DNA from: Clostridium fallax
GTDB lineage: Bacteria; Bacillota; Clostridia; Clostridiales; Clostridiaceae
Direction of reading: 5' to 3'
Length of the DNA: 64,000 nt
NCBI RefSeq assembly: GCF_900129365.1
Contig: NZ_FQVM01000003.1
Coordinates: 1-64,000 of the forward strand
The notes beneath the pieces were generated by a model. It made no database searches. It saw only the letters and a program-made list of their open reading frames with translations, and was not told where the DNA came from. Made by a program: the position numbers and the translations under genes. The first letter of the stretch is position 1, and each line of letters begins with the position of its first letter. Positions 17,271-25,781 of the stretch are shown here, in pieces.

Positions 17271-18737
17271 ATGTTTAACAATTTATGTTGCGATGAAAAG
17301 TGCTATAAAAACTTAATAAATGGTAAGTGGGTAGGTTGCACTTCTGGAAAAACAATAGAGATAAAATCACCAGTAGATGGAAGTTTAGTAGGTAGTATTC
17401 CAAGTATGACAAAGGAAGAAGTAGATGAAACTATAAGGATTGCAAAAGAGGCTCAAACTAAATGGAGAGATGTGCCTATAAACGAAAGAGCTAAAATACT
17501 TCATAAAGCTGCAGTTTTATTAGAAGAGAAAGCAGAAGAAATTGCAGATATTTTAGTTAGAGAAATAGCTAAGGATAAAAAGAGTGCTGTAGCAGAAGTT
17601 AAGAGAACAGCAGACTATATAAAGTTTACGGCAGATGCAGCTAAAAGTATGGAAGGAGAATCTATTCCAGCAGATAGTTTTCCAGGGTTTAATAGAAGCA
17701 AAATCTCTGTAGTTACAAGAGAACCATTAGGAGTAGTGCTTGCAATATCTCCTTTTAATTATCCTATAAATTTATCTGCATCTAAAATAGCACCAGCATT
17801 AGTTGCTGGAAATACTGTAGTTTTAAAGCCAGCTACTCAAGGATCTATTTCAGCTTTATATTTGGCTAGAGTATTCCAAGAAGCTGGTATTATAGATGGA
17901 GCGTTAAATACAATAACAGGAAGAGGAAGTGAAATAGGAGATTATTCTGTAACACATGATATAGTTGATTTTATTAACTTTACAGGTAGTACAGAAGTTG
18001 GTAAGAGAATATCTCAAATTACTTCAATGAAACCTTTGTTAATGGAACTTGGTGGTAAGGACGCTGCTATAATCTTAGAGGATGCAGATTTAGATTTAGC
18101 AGTTAAAAATATAATAGCAGGAGCATATTCTTATTCTGGTCAAAGATGCACAGCTGTAAAAAGAATATTAGTTATGAATTCTGTTGCAGATAAACTAATA
18201 GAGAAGTTAAAGGAAAAAATAAAGGATTTAAAGGTTGGAAATCCTATAAAAGAACAAGTTGATATAGTACCTCTTATAAATAGCAAAGCTGCTGATTTTG
18301 TAGAAAGTCTTATAAAAGAAGCAGAAGAAAAAGGAGCTAAACTTATAATAGGTGGTAAAAGAGAAAATAATATAATATATCCAACATTATTTGATAATGT
18401 ATCTTTAGATATGAGATTAGCTTGGGAAGAGCCTTTTGGACCTGTATTACCTATAATAAGAATAAATAATATAGATGAAGCTATAGAGATATCTAATAGA
18501 TCAGAATATGGACTTCAAGCATCAGTATTTACTAATAATATAAATTCAGCCTTCTATATAGCAGATAAACTAGAGGTAGGAACTGTTCAAGTAAATAATA
18601 AAACAGAAAGAGGTCCAGATCATTTTCCATTCTTGGGCGTAAAGGCATCTGGAATAGGAACACAAGGAATAAGATATTCTATAGAAGCTATGTCTCGACC
18701 TAAGGCTGTTGTGATAACTATAAATAAAGATATATAA
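17271..18737 (+). CDS. gapN: NADP-dependent non-phosphorylating glyceraldehyde-3-phosphate dehydrogenase
   Basis: A 488-aa aldehyde dehydrogenase superfamily enzyme oxidising glyceraldehyde 3-phosphate to 3-phosphoglycerate while making NADPH. It has ISPFNYP and the FTGSTEVG cofactor loop, the general base Glu in LLMELGGKDA, and nucleophile Cys293 in SGQRCTAVKRI, the GapN-type sequence. The C-terminal half carries the WEEPFGPVLP motif. In this operon it would supply NADPH next to a thiol-reduction pair. GGAGG overlaps the end of the glutaredoxin gene. A few extra N-terminal residues (FNNLCCDEKC) with three Cys precede the family's usual start. Confidence 0.93.
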   Translation: MFNNLCCDEKCYKNLINGKWVGCTSGKTIEIKSPVDGSLVGSIPSMTKEEVDETIRIAKEAQTKWRDVPINERAKILHKAAVLLEEKAEEIADILVREIAKDKKSAVAEVKRTADYIKFTADAAKSMEGESIPADSFPGFNRSKISVVTREPLGVVLAISPFNYPINLSASKIAPALVAGNTVVLKPATQGSISALYLARVFQEAGIIDGALNTITGRGSEIGDYSVTHDIVDFINFTGSTEVGKRISQITSMKPLLMELGGKDAAIILEDADLDLAVKNIIAGAYSYSGQRCTAVKRILVMNSVADKLIEKLKEKIKDLKVGNPIKEQVDIVPLINSKAADFVESLIKEAEEKGAKLIIGGKRENNIIYPTLFDNVSLDMRLAWEEPFGPVLPIIRINNIDEAIEISNRSEYGLQASVFTNNINSAFYIADKLEVGTVQVNNKTERGPDHFPFLGVKASGIGTQGIRYSIEAMSRPKAVVITINKDI

Positions 18738-18748
18738 AAATATAAAAC

Positions 18749-18785
18749 AAAAAGCTCTTTAAGAAATTTCTTAAAGAGCTTTTTA
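18749..18785. terminator. Bidirectional terminator between gapN and glutaredoxin 2
   Basis: A perfect stem AAAGCTCTTTAAGAAA / TTTCTTAAAGAGCTTT is bordered by A and T runs, lying between convergent genes. Confidence 0.93.
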
Positions 18786-18824
18786 AAATATTAAATAAGT
18801 AAATATAAAAGTTCTCATTTAATG

Positions 18825-19052
18825 TTATTTTGATATTGCATTATCTATAGCATTTTTATCAAAACCAACGATTATAGTTCCATTTATATCAAGAACAGGA
18901 ACTCCTCTTTGATTTGATTTTTTTATCATATCTTCTCTTGCATCCATATCATCTTGTACATTAAGTTCTTCAAAAGCTACATTTTTAGATTTTAAATAGT
19001 TCTTAGCTTTAAGACACCAAGGACAAGAGTTAGTAGTATATACTTTAATCAT
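18825..19052 (-). CDS. Glutaredoxin (CPWC)
   Basis: A 75-aa glutaredoxin, the same length as the paralogue at 17042. Active site SCPWC has Cys10 and Cys13, followed by GVPVLDING and VGFD. The start is ATG 19052, since GAGGTGA lies 5 nt upstream; a GTG at 19061 falls inside that site. It is leftward and convergent with the TrxB-like operon. The two paralogues differ at the second active-site position (Ala-Cys against Trp-Cys), which suggests different partners. Confidence 0.9.
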   Translation of the reverse strand: MIKVYTTNSCPWCLKAKNYLKSKNVAFEELNVQDDMDAREDMIKKSNQRGVPVLDINGTIIVGFDKNAIDNAISK

Positions 19053-19193
19053 AAATATCACCTCATTAAATAATAATTATTATTAAATAATAATATATTA
19101 TTATAATATATCAAAACCTAAAGGATTGCAATAGTCTTAATAAATTGTTTATACCTTTAATATATATTATTTATAATTGAAAAAATTACAAAA

Positions 19194-19361
19194 TTATTTA
19201 ATAGAATTATTATTTTCTAAATTAGAGTTTATTATAAAATTATTCATTTCATCCTTTCCATATGAGTTAGAAAATTGATTTAAAATATTATTGTTTTTTT
19301 TATCTTTAAGGGGATTTTTAGAACCTATTTTTGACATATCAATTTGAGAATAAATACTCAA
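19194..19361 (-). CDS. Small 55-aa hypothetical protein
   Basis: A TTG-started reading frame of 55 codons, opening MSIYSQIDMSKIGSKNP and ending NNNSIK, preceded by AAGGAG with an 8-nt spacer at 19370-19375. The product is Asn/Ser/Lys-rich, has no Cys or membrane segment, and resembles no family I know. It lies in the otherwise empty 459-bp gap 19053-19511. The strong ribosome-binding site is the main support, and codon use fits the region. The rest of the gap holds only AT-rich DNA. Confidence 0.5.
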   Translation of the reverse strand: MSIYSQIDMSKIGSKNPLKDKKNNNILNQFSNSYGKDEMNNFIINSNLENNNSIK

Positions 19362-19511
19362 AATAATCACTCCTTATATACTTTTAATCTTAGTATTAGA
19401 AGTTTTAAGATATTTATTCTTTTATTAAGAAAAACATTAACTTATTAGCAAGTAGAAATAAAAAAATGGGTATAGTATAATAATTTTATAAATAATAAGG
19501 GGCGTGTAAAA

Positions 19512-20792
19512 ATGTTATACAGATTAAAAAGGGGGCTAAAAGTACTTTTAAAAAGGGGAAAAAGTGTTGAAAAAGAGTATTCTAAAAATGCAAGAATGTA
19601 TTTATATGGTATAGTTTTCTTTTACATATGTTCTGGTGCTTTTAGTATGATACAAGGACTTTATATAAAGGAATTAGGAATTGAAGAAAGTTTTTTAGGA
19701 TTTATTCTGAGCACAAAAACAGCAGCTATAGCATTATCTTCTATACCTTGTGCTTTAATTGTTACTAATATAGGTAAGAAAAAAGGAATAATCCTTGCTA
19801 TGCTTTTTACTCCTATATTTATAATTTTTCAAGGTATTTCAAGTAACAGATGGAATATATTATTATTTTCAATCCTTCAAGGTGCAGTAAATGGATTCAT
19901 TGTTGTATCAGAAGGACCTTTTTTTATGGAAAATAGTAATGAAAAAACAAGATTAAAATTATTTAGTTATGCTTTTGCTGTTAATGTATTTTCAACTATG
20001 TTTGGATATTTTGTTTTTGGAAATGCATCAAGAAAAATAGAAATGATTTTTGGTAGTATAATAGCTTTAAGATATACAATAATATTATGTGGTATAGTTG
20101 GACTAATAGGATGTTTATTTGTATATAATATAAAAGAAAATGATGATATTAATATTATAAAAGATTATCATCAATTCTTTAGTGAACTTATAAAGGTATC
20201 TACTAAAAAATATCCATCAAAATTTTTAATATACAATGCAATTATTGGATTCGGAGCAGGTCTTGTAGTTCCATATTTTAATGTATATTTAAAATATAAA
20301 GCGAATGCAACTACAGATCAAATAGGATTAATAATGGCATTCTCTCAACTTTCAATGGGAATTGGAGGATTGATAACTCCTATAATGGCTAGAAAATTAG
20401 GTAGAGTAAAAACCATAAATATATGTCAAATAATATCTATACCATTTTTGATGTTAATAGCATTACCACCTAATATTTATATTGTAGCTATAGCACTATT
20501 TATAAGAAATGGACTTATGAATATGACAGGGCCTGTTGTAGGGGCTATGACGATGGAACTTATAAATAAGGATGAGAGAAGTATTTTTGCTAGTATAAAC
20601 AATATAAGCAATAATTTATTTAGAGCTTTAAGTACAGCCTTAGGTGGATTTATTATGGCTAATTTACCTTATGGGTATGAGGTACCTTACTTTATAACTG
20701 CTTTAATGTACTTAATTGCAACTATTTTATTTTACAAATATTTTCATAAGTTTGATAAAAAAACAATTAAAATTAAAGTTAAAAATACATAA
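19512..20792 (+). CDS. Major facilitator superfamily transporter
   Basis: A 426-aa membrane protein with about 12 predicted segments, a basic N-terminus of about 35 residues and a basic C-terminal tail. The loop between segments 2 and 3 carries NIGKKKG, a degenerate MFS motif A, and a matching KLGRVK lies in the second half. A central loop near residues 205-235 divides the halves. AAGGGGCG precedes ATG 19512. It is directly upstream of nagR-nagB, 64 nt before the regulator, so amino-sugar transport is possible, but the NagR-type operator lies after this gene. The substrate is unknown. Confidence 0.82.
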   Translation: MLYRLKRGLKVLLKRGKSVEKEYSKNARMYLYGIVFFYICSGAFSMIQGLYIKELGIEESFLGFILSTKTAAIALSSIPCALIVTNIGKKKGIILAMLFTPIFIIFQGISSNRWNILLFSILQGAVNGFIVVSEGPFFMENSNEKTRLKLFSYAFAVNVFSTMFGYFVFGNASRKIEMIFGSIIALRYTIILCGIVGLIGCLFVYNIKENDDINIIKDYHQFFSELIKVSTKKYPSKFLIYNAIIGFGAGLVVPYFNVYLKYKANATTDQIGLIMAFSQLSMGIGGLITPIMARKLGRVKTINICQIISIPFLMLIALPPNIYIVAIALFIRNGLMNMTGPVVGAMTMELINKDERSIFASINNISNNLFRALSTALGGFIMANLPYGYEVPYFITALMYLIATILFYKYFHKFDKKTIKIKVKNT

Positions 20793-20802
20793 ATGATGTA
20801 TA

Positions 20803-20816
20803 GTGGTCTAGACAAG
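20803..20816 (+). promoter_or_regulatory. Probable NagR (YvoA) operator
   Basis: GTGGTCTAGACAAG is a near-perfect palindrome around TGTCTAGACA and matches the TGGTCTAGACCA-like dre site bound by GntR/HutC-type NagR. It lies 41 nt before nagR. Autoregulation of nagR-nagB with derepression by glucosamine-6-P or GlcNAc-6-P is inferred from the family. Confidence 0.65.
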
Positions 20817-20856
20817 TAAAGAGGAATTTATTATAATGAAGGTGAGGAATAAAAAA

Positions 20857-21579
20857 ATGATAGATAAGAGTAGTCCTATCCCAGTATATTATCAACTAAA
20901 GGAAGATATAAAAAGAAAAATTGCAGAAGGTGTATGGCAAGTTGGTCAATGTATAGATAGTGAAAGAGAGCTATCAGAAGGATATGGAGTTAGTAGAATG
21001 ACTATAAGACAAGCATTAGGAGAGCTTGTTCAAGATGGTATATTAGTTAGAGAAAAGGGCAAAGGAACTTTTGTATGTGATCCTAAAGTTAAGCAAATGG
21101 ATATGATGAGTTTTTCTGAAATAATAAAAAAGTCAGGAAGAAAACTAGAAACAAAAGTTTTAGAGTTTAAAATTATAGATAATCCAGAAGAACTTATGGA
21201 TACCTTTTCTTTTGACAAACTTTATAAAATAAACAGAATGAGAATAGTTGATGGAGAAAACATAGCTAATGAGATAGTTTATATACCTTGTGACTATTGT
21301 GGATATATAAACGAGGAAAGAGTAAGAGGATCTTTATTTAATTTATTTGAGGAGTTTGGGTACATAATTAATCATTCAGAGGCATCTATTAAAGCGATAA
21401 TAATGGATGATTATTATAAAGAACTATTTAATTTAGATAAGGAAGTACCATTACTAAAAACTTATTCAAAGACATTTACTAGTGAGAATAAAGTTTTATT
21501 TGTTGAAGAGGCTATATATAGATCAGACAAATATGATTTAGAAGTTAATATTTCAAGGAGAGAGGGAAGAATACGATGA
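20857..21579 (+). CDS. nagR: GntR/HutC-family transcriptional regulator (NagR-like)
   Basis: A 240-aa regulator with an N-terminal winged helix (about 10-75; DSERELSEGYGVSRMTIRQAL and the wing REKGKGTFV) and a C-terminal UTRA effector domain (about 95-235). The family controls amino-sugar use and senses phosphorylated sugars. Start 20857 follows AAGGTGAGG by about 10 nt; an in-frame ATG at 20836 is possible, with weaker spacing. It overlaps nagB by 4 nt and lies just after a NagR-type palindrome. Confidence 0.85.
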   Translation: MIDKSSPIPVYYQLKEDIKRKIAEGVWQVGQCIDSERELSEGYGVSRMTIRQALGELVQDGILVREKGKGTFVCDPKVKQMDMMSFSEIIKKSGRKLETKVLEFKIIDNPEELMDTFSFDKLYKINRMRIVDGENIANEIVYIPCDYCGYINEERVRGSLFNLFEEFGYIINHSEASIKAIIMDDYYKELFNLDKEVPLLKTYSKTFTSENKVLFVEEAIYRSDKYDLEVNISRREGRIR

Positions 21580-22304
21580 GAGTTATAGTGGCAAAAAATT
21601 ATGATGAAATGAGCAATTTAGCAGCAAAAGAAATGGCTGATTATATAAATAATAAGCCTAATGCAGTTTTAGGATTAGCAACTGGAGGAACTCCAATTGG
21701 AATGTATAAAGATTTAATTAGAATGAATGAATTAGGAGAAGTTGATTTTTCTAAGGTTACTACTGTGAATTTAGATGAATATGTAGGTTTAAGTGGAGAG
21801 CATGACCAAAGTTATAGATATTTCATGAATAATAATTTATTTAATCATATAAATATAGATAAATCAAAAACTTTTGTTCCTAATGGATTAGCTAATGATA
21901 TAGAAAAAGAATGTAGGGAATACGATGAAAGAATTTCTAAGCTTGGTGGTATAGATATTCAGTTATTAGGAATAGGTAATAATGGTCACATCGGATTTAA
22001 TGAGCCAGCGGATTCATTAAGTCTTGGAACTCATTTAACTGATTTAAAGGAAGGAACTATAAAAGCAAATGCAAGATTTTTTGATTCAATAGATGAGGTT
22101 CCTAAAAAGGCTATTACAATGGGGCTTGGTGGAATAATGAAAGCTAAAAAGATTTTACTTATTGCTAGTGGAGAGAGTAAAGCTGATATAATAAATAAAT
22201 TAGTAAATGGTAAAATAACAACACAGGTTCCAGCTTCAATGCTTCAAATGCATAGAGATGTAGTAGTTATTATAGATAAAGACGCTGCTAAAGATTTAAA
22301 GTAA
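21576..22304 (+). CDS. nagB: Glucosamine-6-phosphate deaminase
   Basis: A 242-aa enzyme converting glucosamine 6-phosphate to fructose 6-phosphate and ammonia. It has LGLATGGTPIGMYK near residue 35, the TVNLDEYVGL block with the catalytic Asp, and GIGNNGHIGFNEP with the catalytic His region. The length is that of short, non-allosteric Firmicute enzymes. Its ATG overlaps the nagR stop, so translation is coupled. The operon ends at the terminator at 22333. nagA is not in the window. Confidence 0.96.
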   Translation: MRVIVAKNYDEMSNLAAKEMADYINNKPNAVLGLATGGTPIGMYKDLIRMNELGEVDFSKVTTVNLDEYVGLSGEHDQSYRYFMNNNLFNHINIDKSKTFVPNGLANDIEKECREYDERISKLGGIDIQLLGIGNNGHIGFNEPADSLSLGTHLTDLKEGTIKANARFFDSIDEVPKKAITMGLGGIMKAKKILLIASGESKADIINKLVNGKITTQVPASMLQMHRDVVVIIDKDAAKDLK

Positions 22305-22332
22305 TTTTTTGACACTAATATTTTTGTGAACT

Positions 22333-22371
22333 TAACTCAGTTTTTAAAATTTTTAAAAGCTGAGTTTTTTT
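22333..22371 (+). terminator. Terminator of nagR-nagB
   Basis: The stem AACTCAGTTTTTAAAA / TTTTTAAAAGCTGAGTT has one bulge and is followed by seven T. Confidence 0.88.
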
Positions 22372-22518
22372 ATTATTTAATTTAATAAAAATTTAGTATA
22401 ATATAAGTAAGGTTTTTAATGCAATTTAATAGTGTTTTATGATAATATATTTATTGTTTAGTATATAAAAAAATGGAAAATAATATAAATATATTTAAAA
22501 AATAATGGAGTGAAATTA

Positions 22519-23880
22519 ATGGCAAAGATAAAAACTCTCTATATATGCCAACAATGTGGATATGAAAGTCCTAAGTGGATGGGTAAATGTCCTAATTGCA
22601 ATCAATGGAATACTTTAGTTGAAGAAGTAAAAGAGACTAAGGGTGATAAATTAGTTAAGTCATTAAGAAATATTCCAGAAGTAAAAGCTATAAATGATAT
22701 AAAATCTGGAGAGAAGGAGAGATATAATACAGGTATTAAAGAACTTAATAGAGTTTTAGGTGGAGGTTTAGTAAAAGGCTCTTTAACACTTATATCAGGT
22801 GATCCTGGAATAGGAAAATCAACATTACTTTTACAAACAGCAAATAATATATCTATTAAATATGGTAAAGTATTATATGTATCCGGAGAGGAGTCTGAAG
22901 AGCAAATTAAAATTAGAGCAGAAAGATTAGGAATAAATAGTAATAATTTATATATAATTTCTGAAACTAACATGGATGTAATTGAAGTTTTAATAGATGA
23001 TATAGATCCTAAATTTGTAATAATAGACTCAATACAAACAATATATAAAGATAGTGTAACTTCTGCTCCAGGAAGTGTATCTCAGGTTAGAGAATGTTCT
23101 AATTCTATTATGAGAATAGGAAAGAGCAAGGGAATACCTTTATTTATAGTAGCTCATGTTACAAAACAAGGTGAACTAGCAGGTCCTAGAGTTTTAGAGC
23201 ATATGGTTGATACTGTACTTATCTTTGAAGGAGAAAGGACAGAGGAATTTAGAATACTTAGGACTATGAAAAACAGGTTCGGAACAACTTCTGAAATAGG
23301 TGTATTTGAAATGAGAGAAGAAGGCCTTATAGAAATATATGATCCTTCAAGTATGTTTTTACAGGATACTAGTTTTAATCAGGAAGGATCTGTTGTAATT
23401 GGACTTATGGAAGGTACTCGACCACTTTTAGTTGAAATTCAAGCTCTTGTTACAGAAACTAAAGCGATAATGCCAAGAAGAACTTCTGTTGGAGTGGATA
23501 ATGGCAGGTTAAACTTAATATTAGCAGTTTTAGAAAAAAAGTTAAAAATACCTTTCTATAGTAGTGATGTTTATATAAATGTTGTAGGGGGGTTAAGTAT
23601 TGATGGTACAACGGCAGATTTAGGTATCGCCTTAGCTTTAATTTCATCAGCCAAAAGTAGAACTATAACTTTAGAGCAGACAGTAGTAATTGGGGAAGTA
23701 GGGCTTACTGGAGAAATTAGACCAATAGGAGCTTGTGATAGGCTAGTTAATGAGGCAGAAAAAATGGGATTCAAAAATGTCATAATACCAAAAAGAAATA
23801 AAGATAAGGTTAATAAAGATAGTTTAAATATAATTGGGGTAAATACTTTAAAGGAAGCGATAAATAAGATTTTTTCATGA
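22519..23880 (+). CDS. radA: DNA repair protein RadA
   Basis: A 453-aa RecA-like branch-migration helicase. The N-terminal zinc finger has Cys10/Cys13/Cys24/Cys27, Walker A is GDPGIGKST (94-102), Walker B is VIIDSIQT, the RadA motif is KNRFG, and a C-terminal Lon-protease-like domain starts near residue 275. ATG 22519 is preferred over GTG 22510, which lies inside the TGGAGTG ribosome-binding site. The order radA-disA-PIN/TRAM-ispD is the standard Firmicute block, usually led by ctsR-mcsAB-clpC, which is absent here. Confidence 0.96.
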   Translation: MAKIKTLYICQQCGYESPKWMGKCPNCNQWNTLVEEVKETKGDKLVKSLRNIPEVKAINDIKSGEKERYNTGIKELNRVLGGGLVKGSLTLISGDPGIGKSTLLLQTANNISIKYGKVLYVSGEESEEQIKIRAERLGINSNNLYIISETNMDVIEVLIDDIDPKFVIIDSIQTIYKDSVTSAPGSVSQVRECSNSIMRIGKSKGIPLFIVAHVTKQGELAGPRVLEHMVDTVLIFEGERTEEFRILRTMKNRFGTTSEIGVFEMREEGLIEIYDPSSMFLQDTSFNQEGSVVIGLMEGTRPLLVEIQALVTETKAIMPRRTSVGVDNGRLNLILAVLEKKLKIPFYSSDVYINVVGGLSIDGTTADLGIALALISSAKSRTITLEQTVVIGEVGLTGEIRPIGACDRLVNEAEKMGFKNVIIPKRNKDKVNKDSLNIIGVNTLKEAINKIFS

Positions 23881-23895
23881 ATTGGGTGAACTGTT

Positions 23896-24963
23896 ATGAG
23901 GATAGAAAGCGATAAGGAAATAAAAGATATTTTAAAAATTTTAGGACCAGGAACACAATTAAGAGAGGGACTTGAAAATATTTTAAGAGCGAAAACTGGT
24001 GGGCTTATAGTATTTGGTGATAATGAAGATATTATGAGAATTGTTGATGGCGGTTTTAAAATTAATGCAGAGTATACTCCATCTTATATTTATGAATTAG
24101 CTAAAATGGATGGAGCTATTGTTCTAAGTAGTGATTTAAAAAGGATAGTATCTGCTAATACTCAGTTAGTACCAGATGCATCAACTCCAACCTTCGAAAC
24201 TGGAACTAGACATAGAACTGCTCAAAGAGTTGCAAGACAAACAGGTCAAATTACAATTGCTATTTCTCAAAGAAGAAATATAATAACTATATATAAAGGT
24301 GATTTAAAGTATGTTTTAAGAGATACGAGCGTTATACTTGCTAGAGCTAATCAAGCTATACAAACTCTTGAAAAATATGTATCAGTATTAGATAAAGTTA
24401 TAAATAATTTAAATCTTTTAGAATTTCAAGATTTAGTAACTTTATTTGATGTAGTTACTGCAATACAAAGAACTGAAATGGTAATGAGGATAGTTGGAGA
24501 GATAGAAAGATATATTGTAGAACTTGGAAATGAAGGTAGATTAATCTCTATGCAATTAAATGAGCTTGTTAAGTTTATAGAGCAAGATGGAATTCTTTTA
24601 ATAAGAGACTACTGTAAAGAGGATTTAGATTACAATGAGATATATAAGGAAATTCAATTATTAAGTTCAGAAGAACTTTTAGAACTTGATTTAATAGCTA
24701 AAGAAATGGGGTATATTTCAGTATCATTAGTAGATACACTTATTTCTCCAAGAGGATATAGAATAATTAATAAAGTACCAAGAATTCCTTCAACAGTAAT
24801 GGATAATTTAATAAAGCATTTCAAAGAATTAAAATCTATATTAGAGGCAAACATAGAAGATTTAGATAAAGTTGAAGGTATAGGTGAAGCTAGAGCTAGA
24901 GCGATAAAAAATGGTCTAAGAAGAATAAAGGAACAGGTATCTTTAAATAAGCAATTATTGTAG
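23896..24963 (+). CDS. disA: DNA integrity scanning diadenylate cyclase
   Basis: A 355-aa enzyme making cyclic di-AMP from two ATP. The N-terminal DAC domain shows DGA at 72-74 and RHR at 105-107, both needed for catalysis. A helical spine follows, and the C-terminal helix-hairpin-helix (VEGIGEARARAIKNGL) binds branched DNA. The start codon has only a weak GGGTGA upstream, and it follows radA by 15 nt. The receptor DarA is encoded at 7590. Confidence 0.97.
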   Translation: MRIESDKEIKDILKILGPGTQLREGLENILRAKTGGLIVFGDNEDIMRIVDGGFKINAEYTPSYIYELAKMDGAIVLSSDLKRIVSANTQLVPDASTPTFETGTRHRTAQRVARQTGQITIAISQRRNIITIYKGDLKYVLRDTSVILARANQAIQTLEKYVSVLDKVINNLNLLEFQDLVTLFDVVTAIQRTEMVMRIVGEIERYIVELGNEGRLISMQLNELVKFIEQDGILLIRDYCKEDLDYNEIYKEIQLLSSEELLELDLIAKEMGYISVSLVDTLISPRGYRIINKVPRIPSTVMDNLIKHFKELKSILEANIEDLDKVEGIGEARARAIKNGLRRIKEQVSLNKQLL

Positions 24964-24984
24964 ATAGTAGTTAAATCTTTTAAG

Positions 24985-25038
24985 TTTAAAGTCCCAAGGA
25001 ATGATAATTCTAGAATTATCATTCCTTGGGACTTTAAA
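24985..25038. repeat. 54-bp perfect palindrome between convergent genes
   Basis: TTTAAAGTCCCAAGGAATGA and its exact reverse complement flank a palindromic core AATTCTAGAATT, so every position pairs over 27 bp. It lies 21 nt after the disA stop. There is no T run, so it is not a standard intrinsic terminator. It could end disA transcription with a factor or protect the 3' end. Confidence 0.8.
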
Positions 25039-25045
25039 CATAGAA

Positions 25046-25090
25046 TAAAAAAAGGCTGCATTATAAAAGTATAATAAACTTTTTACAGCC
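25046..25090 (-). terminator. Terminator of the leftward gene at 25099
   Basis: On the minus strand GGCTG...CAGCC forms a stem with an AT-rich inner helix, followed by seven T. It is 9 nt beyond the stop codon. Confidence 0.8.
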
Positions 25091-25098
25091 AATAAATT

Positions 25099-25494
25099 TT
25101 ATCGAAATGTAAATTTTCCTAATGTGTTTATTTTATCGTATTCTTTTAATAATATATCATATAAATTTAAATTAAGAGTATCACATAAAGAAGTTAAATA
25201 AAATAGATTATTGCCAATTTCTTGTTCAATGATTTCTCTACAATTATCACATAACTCACCATTAAGATGTGTATTTAAGCATTGATTTAAATCATCAAGG
25301 GAATAGTTATCTAGAGTGTTTTGTTTTTCTGCATTTATTGTAATACAACCACAATTAGTAACTGCTTTACAAATAGCTCTATTAACTCGGCTTTGAGATT
25401 CTTGATATTTGCTTAATATATCTAAAATACTTTTATGCCTTAATAGTGATTCGTTTATTGAATTTTGGTAATGATCAAAAATAACATCTTTCAT
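25099..25494 (-). CDS. Conserved clostridial protein, MazG-like C-terminal half (DUF1573-type)
   Basis: A 131-aa protein. The C-terminal half (EQEIGNNLFYLTSLCDTLNL, then DILLKEYDKINTLGKF) resembles the last helices of MazG-type pyrophosphohydrolases. The N-terminal half has NCGCITI and a later CDNC pair that look like a small metal site. To my recollection similar proteins are annotated as DUF1573 next to disA in other clostridia. AAAGGAG precedes the ATG. It is convergent with disA. Catalytic Glu residues of true MazG are not clearly present, so no reaction is assigned. Confidence 0.68.
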   Translation of the reverse strand: MKDVIFDHYQNSINESLLRHKSILDILSKYQESQSRVNRAICKAVTNCGCITINAEKQNTLDNYSLDDLNQCLNTHLNGELCDNCREIIEQEIGNNLFYLTSLCDTLNLNLYDILLKEYDKINTLGKFTFR

Positions 25495-25681
25495 AAGTCT
25501 TAACTCCTTTCCAAAATATGACTGTCACTATTATAATAATTTTCAGATAATTTTGTCAACAAGCTTATCTTGTTTAAATAATAAAATAAAATCAATAAAT
25601 TTAATAGGGGGTATTTTTCAGGAAAATAAATCATTAGTTGGTATATAATTTAAGATTTATTTATGTAAGAATAATTTTCAA

Positions 25682-25699
25682 TATGGTATAATAACCATA
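25682..25699 (+). promoter_or_regulatory. Extended -10 promoter inside an inverted repeat
   Basis: TATGGT-ATAATA-ACCATA is an 18-bp inverted repeat whose centre contains TATAAT (25687-25692) with an extended TG. It lies 83 nt before the PIN/TRAM gene. A repressor bound here would cover the -10. No good -35 is seen. Confidence 0.5.
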
Positions 25700-25781
25700 A
25701 GTACAGTGTTGAAAATAAATTTTCTAATGGGGAATTTATTTTAATATTTTTGGAAATAATTAGAAATAGGAGGTGAATATA

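Noticed and set aside
24985..25038. Intrinsic terminator of disA
   Set aside because: It forms a strong stem but no T run follows, so it is reported as a palindrome instead.
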